From contig NZ_LT670818.1 of assembly GCF_900129505.1 (NCBI RefSeq), forward strand, positions 8,899,001 through 8,963,000: a DNA stretch of 64,000 nt. Reading direction: 5' to 3'. Shown piece by piece: positions 7,487 to 15,157 of the stretch. This DNA is from Bradyrhizobium erythrophlei. Lineage in GTDB: Bacteria > Pseudomonadota > Alphaproteobacteria > Rhizobiales > Xanthobacteraceae. Every line of letters starts with the position of its first letter. Positions within the stretch are counted from its first letter, which is position 1. The notes under the pieces are model-generated. The model did no database searches, had not been told where the DNA came from, and worked only from the letters and a program-made list of their open reading frames with translations. Both the position numbers and the translations under genes were made by a program.

Positions 7487-9117
7487 TGAGCGGGCGGGTG
7501 ACGAAGACGCTTGATGCCAGCCCTGCCACCTGGCTGGGATTCGCCCTGATGTGCCTCGGCATGTTCATGGCGATCCTCGACATTCAGGTGGTCGCGACCT
7601 CGCTGCCGACGATCCAGGACGCGCTGGCGATCTCGCGGGAGGCGATGAGCTGGATCCAGACCGCGTATCTGATCGCCGAGATCATCGCCATTCCGCTCAC
7701 GGGGTGGCTGACGCGCGTGCTGACCTTGCGATGGCTGTTCGTGACGGCGATCGTCCTCTTCACCGCCGCCTCGATCGGCTGTGCGCTGTCGGGCGATTTC
7801 GCTGTCTTGGTCGGCTTCCGCGTGCTGCAGGGCTTTGCCGGCGGCACATTGATTCCGGCGGTGTTTTCCGCGGTGTTCCTGCTGTTTCCGGTCCGGCAGC
7901 ATCCATTGGCGACCACGATGGCCGGCATCATGGCGGTGCTGGCGCCGACGGTCGGGCCCGTGGTCGGCGGCTGGATCACCGGCACCTGGTCCTGGCACTG
8001 GTTGTTCCTGATCAATGTCGCTCCCGGAATCATTGCGGCCGTCGCCAGCCCTCTGCTGCTGCCGCGCGCGCAACCTCGCCCCGGCGACCTCTTGACGCTC
8101 GACGGTATCTCGCTTGCACTCATCGCGACTGCGCTTGCGAGCTTTGAGATCGGATTGAAACAGGCTCCGCAGGACGGCTGGCTCTCCACGCGGTGCGCCC
8201 CGTTGTTTGCGTTGAGCGCCGCGGCGACAATCATCTTCGCGATCCGAACGCTGAGAGCGGCGCGTCCCCTGGTCGATCTGTCGACATTCCAGACGCGCTC
8301 GTTTGCGATCGGCTGCGCCCTGAGCTTTTGTCTCGGGATCGGCCTGTTCGGCTCGGTCTATTTGATGCCGGTCTTCCTCGCTTATGTCAGGCACCACGAT
8401 GCCTTCGAGATCGGCACCATCATGCTCGTTACCGGCGTGGCGCAGCTTCTGGCCGCCCCGCTTGCCGGCAGCCTGGAAAGCCGGTTCGATCCGCGCTGGT
8501 TGTCGGCTCTCGGCTTCGCCCTGTTCGCGCTTGGCCTGGGTTGCAGCTCGCTGCAGAGCCGCGTCGCCGATTTCGACGAGATGTTCTGGCCGCAGGTGCT
8601 GCGCGGCGCAGCGATCATGTTCTGCCTGCTGCCACCGACGCGGCTGGCGCTGGGCGCGCTCGCTGAAGCGGCGGTGCCCGACGCCAGCGGCCTATTCAAC
8701 CTGATGCGAAACCTCGGCGGCGCGATCGGCATCGCGCTGATCGACACCGTTCTCTACGGCCGCACCGTTGGACACGCCGAAGCGCTGCGCGACCGGCTGA
8801 TCGCGGGCGACGTCACGGCGGCGCGGGCGATCGGACTCGACCTGAATCTGTTCCTGCATCGGCCGCCGGATGTGTCGGACGCCACCGTCGAAGCCTATGT
8901 CGGCCCCTTGGTCGAAAGAGCGGCGTTCGCCCTGAGCGCCAACGAAGCCTGGGCCCTGCTCGCTTCCGCGGCCCTGCTCGGCCTGCTGCTGATTCCGTTC
9001 GCGGGCCCGCCGCCGAAGCGGGTGGGAGTGGAAGCTGACGAACGGTTCCAGGAGCCGGTTATTTCGACGCCGAATCCTTCGACAATAGCGCGATCGCCTC
9101 CTGCACCGTCGTCATGA
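7486..9117 (+). CDS. DHA2-family (EmrB-like) MFS exporter
   Basis: A 543-residue protein with about 14 membrane segments. [18 protein letters not shown] in TM1 and the antiporter motif C variant [12 protein letters not shown] in TM5 place it in the drug:H+ antiporter-2 group. The ATG overlaps the ICMT stop by one base (TGATG). It is the third gene of the PKS operon and probably exports the polyketide. Its last 59 bases overlap the convergent SPFH gene, so its extreme C terminus (rich in Pro/Ser) is probably not conserved. Confidence 0.9.
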   Translation: MSGRVTKTLDASPATWLGFALMCLGMFMAILDIQVVATSLPTIQDALAISREAMSWIQTAYLIAEIIAIPLTGWLTRVLTLRWLFVTAIVLFTAASIGCALSGDFAVLVGFRVLQGFAGGTLIPAVFSAVFLLFPVRQHPLATTMAGIMAVLAPTVGPVVGGWITGTWSWHWLFLINVAPGIIAAVASPLLLPRAQPRPGDLLTLDGISLALIATALASFEIGLKQAPQDGWLSTRCAPLFALSAAATIIFAIRTLRAARPLVDLSTFQTRSFAIGCALSFCLGIGLFGSVYLMPVFLAYVRHHDAFEIGTIMLVTGVAQLLAAPLAGSLESRFDPRWLSALGFALFALGLGCSSLQSRVADFDEMFWPQVLRGAAIMFCLLPPTRLALGALAEAAVPDASGLFNLMRNLGGAIGIALIDTVLYGRTVGHAEALRDRLIAGDVTAARAIGLDLNLFLHRPPDVSDATVEAYVGPLVERAAFALSANEAWALLASAALLGLLLIPFAGPPPKRVGVEADERFQEPVISTPNPSTIARSPPAPSS

Positions 9118-9823
9118 ATTGCGCCGGGAAGATGATGGTGGAATTCTTCTCGACCGCGATCTCCGCCATCGTCTGAAGGGTGCGCAGCTGCAGCGCCACC
9201 GGGTGCTGCGTGATGATGTCGGCCGCCTGGCCGAGTTTCACCGCCGCCTGGTATTCGCCTTCGGCGGCGACGATCTTGGCGCGGCGCTCGCGCTCGGCCT
9301 CGGCCTCCTTGGCCATCGCCCGCTGCATGTTGTCCGGCAGTGTGATGTCCTTGATCTCGACCGCCGTGACCTGGGTACCCCACGGCTCGGTGTGCAGGTC
9401 GATGACGTTCTTGATCTGGTCGTTGATACTGGCGGTGTCCGACAACAGTTGATCGAGACTGAAGCGGCCGACCACGTTGCGCACCGTGGTCTGGCTGATC
9501 TGGTTGATCGCGTTGTAGACGTTCTCGATGGCGATCACGGCCTTTTCCGGATCGCTGATGTGGTAATAGGCGACCGCGGCGATATCGATCGAGACGTTGT
9601 CCTTGGTGATGATCTTCTGCGAGGGGATCTGCATGGTGACGGTGCGCAGGGACACCCGCGTCATCTGCTGGATTGGAGCGAAGATCAGCGTCAGGCCGGG
9701 GCCACGCACGCCGGCAAACTTGCCGAGCAGGAACACCACGCCGCGCTCGTATTGCTTGAGCACGCGCAGCGAAACCGCGCCATAGATGACAAGCAGTATG
9801 ACGAGAATGAAGATAGCTTCCAT
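9059..9823 (-). CDS. SPFH/stomatin-like (slipin) membrane protein
   Basis: A 254-residue protein with one N-terminal membrane helix ([19 protein letters not shown]), then an SPFH/band-7 domain with [19 protein letters not shown] and [20 protein letters not shown], followed by the coiled-coil [20 protein letters not shown]. These are classic slipin features. It should form a membrane-associated oligomeric scaffold. Start 9823 is preferred over 9859 because the membrane helix follows directly. No NfeD-type partner is visible. It is convergent with the DHA2 gene and overlaps its tail. Confidence 0.92.
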   Translation of the reverse strand: MEAIFILVILLVIYGAVSLRVLKQYERGVVFLLGKFAGVRGPGLTLIFAPIQQMTRVSLRTVTMQIPSQKIITKDNVSIDIAAVAYYHISDPEKAVIAIENVYNAINQISQTTVRNVVGRFSLDQLLSDTASINDQIKNVIDLHTEPWGTQVTAVEIKDITLPDNMQRAMAKEAEAERERRAKIVAAEGEYQAAVKLGQAADIITQHPVALQLRTLQTMAEIAVEKNSTIIFPAQFMTTVQEAIALLSKDSASK

Positions 9824-9942
9824 GGCGCCCTCACCGCTTGCTTCGCCGGAGACTAGCACTTCGCGGTCGGGTCGCCAGTGTTGAATACGAAGCTAGCTGC
9901 CGTCACCAAGCATCGCCGCGGGGCGCGACGGGTCTCAATGCA

Positions 9943-10644
9943 TCAATGCGCGGGCTCCGGGTGTTTGGTCTCGCCGCCCTTGACGTCTGCATAGAACTGC
10001 GGCGCCTCGCGGCGGTCGAACCGCCCGTAGTCGCGCACGACCCGAATCCTGCGGTGCCGCAGTTTTTCGATGTCGTCCATTTTTCGCGGGGACCACGCAT
10101 TGCCGGCCTTCGAGTCCTGCCACGACACCAATAGCGCCAGCTTTCCCGGATTATAGATGCTCGCGAACACGTCATGCTCGACCACCGCGCCGCCTGTCAG
10201 ATCGACGCCGAGGTGAGCCGGCAACAGATCGGGTTGCGCCGCGAAAGCCGCGCCTTTCTCCGGGGTGATCTCGGTGAATGTCACAAGCTTCGCGGCGCCC
10301 ACTTCGGTTTCATCGAAACGCCGTTCGAGGATGGGCGCTTGCCTGGGCGGAGCGGTATCGAAGGTGACATCGCCGACCCTCAGATGGTAGTCGGCGAAAA
10401 TCTCGAACCTGCCCTTGCCCTGGATGACGTGGTGTTCGCCCTGGGTACGCCAGCGCACCACCGATTTCTCGTCGCGCCAGGTGGAATGCGACAACACCCA
10501 TCCCGGCCTGCGCCTGCTTTCAAAGCGCTCATTGTCGACGAAACCGTCGATCGTCTCCAGAATCGGCTTCAGGTGTTTGGCGAGATCGAGGTACTCGTCC
10601 TTGCGGCCCCCGACTGGCAGAACTTCGAAGATCACGGAAAACAT
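9943..10644 (-). CDS. Antibiotic biosynthesis monooxygenase (ABM)-domain protein
   Basis: A 233-residue protein. The N-terminal half (MFSVIFEVLPVGGRKDEYLD...WVLSHSTWRDEKSVVRWR...GEHH) matches the dimeric alpha/beta-barrel ABM fold; a second, degenerate copy may lie in the C-terminal half (ITPEKGAA...ASIYNPGKLALLVSWQD). These domains include cofactor-free oxygenases and heme-degrading enzymes, but no catalytic residue can be assigned here. It lies 21 bases downstream of the alpha/beta hydrolase at 10666 and is probably co-transcribed. AAGGA precedes the ATG. Confidence 0.75.
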   Translation of the reverse strand: MFSVIFEVLPVGGRKDEYLDLAKHLKPILETIDGFVDNERFESRRRPGWVLSHSTWRDEKSVVRWRTQGEHHVIQGKGRFEIFADYHLRVGDVTFDTAPPRQAPILERRFDETEVGAAKLVTFTEITPEKGAAFAAQPDLLPAHLGVDLTGGAVVEHDVFASIYNPGKLALLVSWQDSKAGNAWSPRKMDDIEKLRHRRIRVVRDYGRFDRREAPQFYADVKGGETKHPEPAH

Positions 10645-10665
10645 CGGTTTTTCCTTTTCGCTGTT

Positions 10666-11670
10666 TCAGGCTGGCGCCGGCGAGGCATCGCCGCCGAGCA
10701 GGAAATTGATGCTTTCCTGCCAAAGCGCCGGCCGCATCGCTTCCAGATGCAACAAATGTGTGCCGCGGCCAATCTTGATGTCGCGCTTTTCCGGCGATTG
10801 GGTGAAGGCATCGAACAACCATTTCGCGTCGTCGTCGAGCATCAGCCCGTCCCACTCGCCGCGGATGATGGCGACCGGCGCGCGGACCAGCGCCGGATCG
10901 TACGCCAGATGGCCGTGCCACGCCTTGATGATCTCGCTGAACGGTCCGAGCGGAGTCTTGACGCCGGCGGGATCGCGCGAGCGGCTCTGCGGATCGCTGT
11001 CGAGATAACGCTCCGCCCATTCCTCGAAATGAGCCCGCGACAGAACCGGCGACACCCGGGCGGGAACATCTTCCACAAAGCGGTTCCACTGATCCTGCGC
11101 CGTCACGATCCGCCATGCGGGAAACGAAGCCGGAGCCTCATAGCGCCGCGGTCCGCGGCGTCCGATCGGCGCAAACAGCACCCAGCGGTCGATCAGTGCG
11201 GAATACTTGCCGGCGAACAGGCCCGCAGGCATCGAGCCCCATGAATGGGAGATCAGCGATAGCTGCTCGAGGTCCTGGTGCGCCAGGATGAATCGAATGG
11301 CGGCTTCCAACTGCAGGGCTGCATCCTCCGCGACGCACAGCGCGGGATTGACCGCCGCGGGCTGGTCCATTTCCGGATAGCGGTCGGAATGACCGAAGCC
11401 ATAGAAATCAAGCCCCCAGACGTCGAAGCCGGCTTCGTCCAGCGCATCGCGCCACGACTTGCCGTCAAAGCGATGGGCGATCGACAGCGCGGACGGGAAT
11501 GTCGCACCATGCACATAGAGCACCGAGCGGCGCCGCCGAAACCGGGTTTTCTCCGCTGGCAGGAACCGCAGGAATAGCGAGAGTCCGTCCCGCGGTCCGG
11601 GAATGCGGAAATGCTGCTCGCGGCCATCGAGCCGCGGCGCGACGGAAAAATCAGTCATCGAACCATCCAT
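10666..11670 (-). CDS. Alpha/beta hydrolase
   Basis: A 334-residue alpha/beta-hydrolase-fold protein. An oxyanion-region VLYVHGATFP, strand WGLDFYGFGHSDRYPE, nucleophile elbow SHSWGSMPAG (Ser) and a terminal GRGTHLLHLE supplying the histidine are visible; the acidic residue is probably in GEWDGLMLDDD. No signal peptide. It is upstream of the ABM gene in the same direction. ATG 11658 is an alternative start. Substrate unknown; esterase or C-C hydrolase activity is possible. Confidence 0.88.
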   Translation of the reverse strand: MDGSMTDFSVAPRLDGREQHFRIPGPRDGLSLFLRFLPAEKTRFRRRRSVLYVHGATFPSALSIAHRFDGKSWRDALDEAGFDVWGLDFYGFGHSDRYPEMDQPAAVNPALCVAEDAALQLEAAIRFILAHQDLEQLSLISHSWGSMPAGLFAGKYSALIDRWVLFAPIGRRGPRRYEAPASFPAWRIVTAQDQWNRFVEDVPARVSPVLSRAHFEEWAERYLDSDPQSRSRDPAGVKTPLGPFSEIIKAWHGHLAYDPALVRAPVAIIRGEWDGLMLDDDAKWLFDAFTQSPEKRDIKIGRGTHLLHLEAMRPALWQESINFLLGGDASPAPA

Positions 11671-11825
11671 GGCAAGGCTTCCAGTTGCAGCTGGTGTGTC
11701 CAGCCTTCAACTCGAAGCAATGCCATGTGTTTCCACCGATCGATTCGATCGCGGTCGAAGTAATTTAATTGCGGGACGCGTGGAGACGGCCGTCAACGGC
11801 ATCCCACGCGTAGCACCGCCCTTAT

Positions 11826-12689
11826 CTATTGCCAGAAATCTCGCAGCGCGCTCGCGAGTTCAGCCGGCCGGTCCCACGGAAGAAATAATTTCGCACCCTC
11901 GAGTTCGACGACTTTGCGCGCTCCCGGGATGGCGCCGCGCAGCCAATAGGCCCATTTCACCGGAAAGAAGGCATCGGCGGTGCCCCACACGATCAGCGTT
12001 GGCGCCTCCAGCTTGCGAAGCAATGGCTCGACCGCCACAGTCTGCCTGTTATCGAAGGAAGCAATGAATCGCTCGAGGTTACGCGTCGACGCTGGCGATT
12101 TGAACAGAGGCTCGAGCCAGGTCCTGAAATCCTCTGACGATAGTTGCTCCGGACATTCGAAGCCGGGGCCAAAGCTAGCTCTGGCAAAGGCGACGTCATC
12201 GAGCATGCGGCGTCCGATCGCGCCAAGGCCACCGTCCTTCGCCAGCCTGTGCAAGGGCTCGGCCTGCTTCGGCGGCCAGTTATCGTGGGTATCGCAGTCG
12301 GTCAGCGCAAGGCTCCCGATGAACTCCGGGTGACGTGCCGCGAAGATCTGGGCAATTCCCCCGCCGCTGTCATTGGCGACGACGTCCACCTTTTCGAACT
12401 TCATGGCCGTGCAGAACGCGGCGAGCATGCCCGCCTGAGCATCGAACGACAGGTCCTGGTCGCTGCCCGCGCCGGTCGCGCCATGCGCGAGAATATCGAT
12501 CGCGATGCATCGCCTGACATCGGCAAGCCGCTCGATCAGCCTGTCCCAGAGATGGCCATTGAGGAGAACGCCGTGAACGAGGATCGCAGGGGGCCCTGAT
12601 CCGGCCTCCCGGTAGGCGATATTTCCGAACTCGGTCGCAACATATTTGTATTCATCTGGCGAAGACGGTTGTTTTGTCGGCATTTCCAT
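11826..12689 (-). CDS. Alpha/beta-hydrolase-fold protein with altered catalytic residues
   Basis: A 287-residue alpha/beta-hydrolase-fold protein (ILVHGVLLNGHLWDRL near residue 40). At the nucleophile elbow it reads VVANDSGGGIAQ, placing Asp where Ser normally sits, as in dehalogenase-type members. The usual catalytic histidine segment (GAGHFLP-like) reads GAKLFLPWDRP and lacks His. It may therefore be non-hydrolytic or use other chemistry. AAGGA lies upstream of ATG 12689. It lies 39 bases downstream of the DUF4345-like gene in the same direction and probably shares the TetR-controlled promoter. Confidence 0.82.
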   Translation of the reverse strand: MEMPTKQPSSPDEYKYVATEFGNIAYREAGSGPPAILVHGVLLNGHLWDRLIERLADVRRCIAIDILAHGATGAGSDQDLSFDAQAGMLAAFCTAMKFEKVDVVANDSGGGIAQIFAARHPEFIGSLALTDCDTHDNWPPKQAEPLHRLAKDGGLGAIGRRMLDDVAFARASFGPGFECPEQLSSEDFRTWLEPLFKSPASTRNLERFIASFDNRQTVAVEPLLRKLEAPTLIVWGTADAFFPVKWAYWLRGAIPGARKVVELEGAKLFLPWDRPAELASALRDFWQ

Positions 12690-12728
12690 GTGTCCTTGCT
12701 GTGGTTCGTCGGATGCGAGAGCGTGCCC

Positions 12729-13133
12729 TTATCCCTTGGCTGGATTGTCGAGAGCCAACGATGCGATCGCCAAAGCGAGAACGATCGCGTCGACGGCGTA
12801 GAGCGCCAGGATGGTGGGACCGTAACCGGTCACCCCTCCATGGAGCGCAAGGCTGACCAGGCGGCCCGCGAGCAGGCCGCCAAACACCGCGCCCATTACG
12901 ACGAACGACGCCTGTCGCGAGATCAGACCGAAAAGAGAGGCCGTGCAGACCAGTGCGACCGCCAGGAAGAAGCCTGAACATTGCGCCCTGACTTCGTTGA
13001 TGCCGCCGGCGTTGACGATCGCGAGACCCAGTTTCGCGGCAAAGCCTTCCGGCGCGGTGCCGCTCCGCCATGCCGTCAGCAGGCAAAACAACACGTTGAT
13101 CATCAGAGCGATGGTGCCAAAAACCTGCGGCAT
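12729..13133 (-). CDS. DUF4345-like four-helix membrane protein
   Basis: A 134-residue protein with four hydrophobic segments. The loop NAGGINEVRAQCSGFFLA is characteristic of DUF4345-type proteins as I recall them. AAGGTT precedes the ATG. It diverges from the tetR gene across 120 bp that contain a palindrome and a good promoter, so it is a likely target of that regulator. It is followed by the altered alpha/beta hydrolase. Function unknown. Confidence 0.75.
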   Translation of the reverse strand: MPQVFGTIALMINVLFCLLTAWRSGTAPEGFAAKLGLAIVNAGGINEVRAQCSGFFLAVALVCTASLFGLISRQASFVVMGAVFGGLLAGRLVSLALHGGVTGYGPTILALYAVDAIVLALAIASLALDNPAKG

Positions 13134-13194
13134 GGCCGAAACCTTTCAGACCCGCGGCTTATGAAATAGGATGGCCCGGTGGAGAGCCGACGGG

Positions 13195-13223
13195 TTACAT
13201 AATACAATTATGCAAGATATTTT
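13195..13223 (+). promoter_or_regulatory. tetR promoter with overlapping palindromic operator
   Basis: CATAATACAATTATG at 13198-13212 is a perfect 6-3-6 inverted repeat; flanking TTa/cAA extends it to 13195-13215 with one mismatch. A promoter facing the tetR gene fits around it: TTACAT (13195-13200), a 17-bp spacer, and TATTTT (13218-13223). Placement between divergent genes is typical of TetR autoregulation. Confidence 0.7.
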
Positions 13224-13253
13224 ACTTATGTCAAGCGGGCTGGAAATGAGAAT

Positions 13254-13841
13254 ATGGTGAAATCGCGCAGGGAACAGAATCTTGAAGCGACCCGCGCGGC
13301 ATTGATGGCCGTGGCCCGCAAGCATTTCGCCCGCGACGGCTATTCCGATGCGGAGATCGCCAAGATCGCCGCGGACGCGCGGGTCACGACCGGTGCGGTC
13401 TATCACCACTTCGCCAACAAGAAGGGACTGTTCGTCGCGGTGGCCGAGGATCTGGAAACCGAGATCCTGGCTACCGCCGCTTCCGTCGGATCGGATGATC
13501 CCTGGCAACGGCTCAAGCTGGGCTTTGAAAAGCTGATCGACCTCTGCGCCTCGCCAGCAGTGCAACGCATCATATTCGTGGAAGCGCCCCAGGTTGTCGG
13601 ACCTGACGCCTGGCGGAAGATCGAACTCCGCTACGCGTTCGGAACGCTACGCACCGTGCTTGCCGCGATGCGCGACGCCAAGATCATCAAGCCTTACCCT
13701 ATCGACCTTGTCGCGCGGACGTTGCTGGCGTTGCTGCACGAGACCTCGGCCGAAGTGGCGCGCTCGAAACACGATCCGAAGATACGCGCAGAGGTCAGCG
13801 ATCTCGTGACAGGCGTGTTGGACGCTTTTCTCGTACGCTGA
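13254..13841 (+). CDS. TetR-family transcriptional regulator
   Basis: A 195-residue protein with an N-terminal TetR helix-turn-helix: RAALMAVARKHFARDGYSD, then IAADARVTTGAVYHHFANKK. The remaining ~130 residues are the variable ligand-binding domain. It diverges from the DUF4345-like/hydrolase pair and should repress that unit and itself through the palindrome at 13195-13215 (inference). The ligand is not predictable. Confidence 0.93.
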   Translation: MVKSRREQNLEATRAALMAVARKHFARDGYSDAEIAKIAADARVTTGAVYHHFANKKGLFVAVAEDLETEILATAASVGSDDPWQRLKLGFEKLIDLCASPAVQRIIFVEAPQVVGPDAWRKIELRYAFGTLRTVLAAMRDAKIIKPYPIDLVARTLLALLHETSAEVARSKHDPKIRAEVSDLVTGVLDAFLVR

Positions 13842-13859
13842 TCTTACCGCCTGCTCACC

Positions 13860-14912
13860 TCATTGCTGCTTTTCCCAGAACGACAGCAGGCCCTGCGAGG
13901 CCGAGCCGCCGATCACGCAGGGGATGCCGACCGCGACCTGGCCGAGCGCCGCCGCGGAGACGCAGCCGAGCGCCACCGCGCCGACGCCGACCTGGCCCCA
14001 GAAGTCGAGGTTGCGCCGCGAATCCGAACCCTTGGTCTTGAGCTCTTCGACGGCGGCGAGCGCATCCTTGCGCACCGCGCCGAGCTGGACGGTGTCGGCG
14101 GCATCGACAACTTCGGTCAAAGGCGCCTTGACCGCTTCCGGCTGGGTGGCGAGCTCGCTGCGGAGAAACTCGCGCAAGCCGGTATCGCGGACCGCATAGC
14201 TTGCCAGCGTATAGCGCGCCATGCTGCCGACCGTCAGCTTGTCGATGGTGTCGCGGCTTTTGCTCCAGGGCAGCATCTGCATGATGCGCAGGATCGGCAG
14301 ATGCGAGCCGGTCGCGAAATAATATCCCCACAGCGTGTCCAGCAGATCCTGGTTGCTGGCGAAGGTCTGAACCATCTTCACCTTCTTGTCGTCCTTGGCA
14401 AACGGGTTGGTGGTGAAGACGCCGCGCAATTTGTCGAGCATGCCGGGTTTGGTTTCCTCCAGCGGAATATTGGCGAGCGTCGGCAGCTTGCCCTCGAGAT
14501 AGGCGTCGATCATCACCTTGCGTCCCGGCATCTTCGGCGCGACCTTGCGCATCAGGTTGCGCCAGTCCGGCAAACCGGAATAGGCAATGGCGCGGACGAT
14601 CACCCACTCGTCTTCCGGCGCGACCGGAAAGAAGCTGTTGACGAGCTGCTCGGACTTCGCCGGGTTCGACCCGATCGCGCCGGCGATGAAGCCGAGATAG
14701 ATGCCGGCATTCTCCGGCTCCTTGAAGCTTTGCGCGTGAAACAGCACGCGCACCGCCGCCGGCACATGGGCGTAATCGGGCTTGGCCCGGTAATTATAGA
14801 TCCACTGCTGGACCACGTTGAGCGAAGCGCTCGGGTCGATGTCCGGCGAAACCGCCGCACGTGCCGGCGCGATCAGCAGAAGCATGGTGGTGACGAAAAC
14901 TGCGTAGCGCAT
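13860..14912 (-). CDS. Secreted or periplasmic hypothetical protein, 350 aa
   Basis: The precursor starts MRYAVFVTTMLLLIAPARA and is exported. The mature protein is largely helical, with repeats of short hydrophobic/acidic helices, then a C-terminal pair of hydrophobic segments (VGVGAVALGCVSAAALGQVAVG) with two Cys that may anchor or stabilise the tail. GGGAG precedes ATG 14912. It is convergent with tetR and stands alone. No family recognised. Confidence 0.75.
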   Translation of the reverse strand: MRYAVFVTTMLLLIAPARAAVSPDIDPSASLNVVQQWIYNYRAKPDYAHVPAAVRVLFHAQSFKEPENAGIYLGFIAGAIGSNPAKSEQLVNSFFPVAPEDEWVIVRAIAYSGLPDWRNLMRKVAPKMPGRKVMIDAYLEGKLPTLANIPLEETKPGMLDKLRGVFTTNPFAKDDKKVKMVQTFASNQDLLDTLWGYYFATGSHLPILRIMQMLPWSKSRDTIDKLTVGSMARYTLASYAVRDTGLREFLRSELATQPEAVKAPLTEVVDAADTVQLGAVRKDALAAVEELKTKGSDSRRNLDFWGQVGVGAVALGCVSAAALGQVAVGIPCVIGGSASQGLLSFWEKQQ

Positions 14913-15157
14913 GGAATGCTCCCAGAAAGCGCGCTCGCTGCCCGCGTGTGACCGCGCGCCGCGAACGTTTCGGCCCCCATGGCTAGAAAGGATTTGAAGC
15001 GGCTCTACGACATTTTCGGGAACTGGCGGTTCGCCGCTGCGTCGAAATTATGGCAAACAGTTAACGCTCAAGTCCGCAACTGACCTTATCCCAGTCATTT
15101 TTTCGCCCGGCGGGTGCATTTTCATCGCACTGTGTCGAATGGGAGACAGGCGGGACG

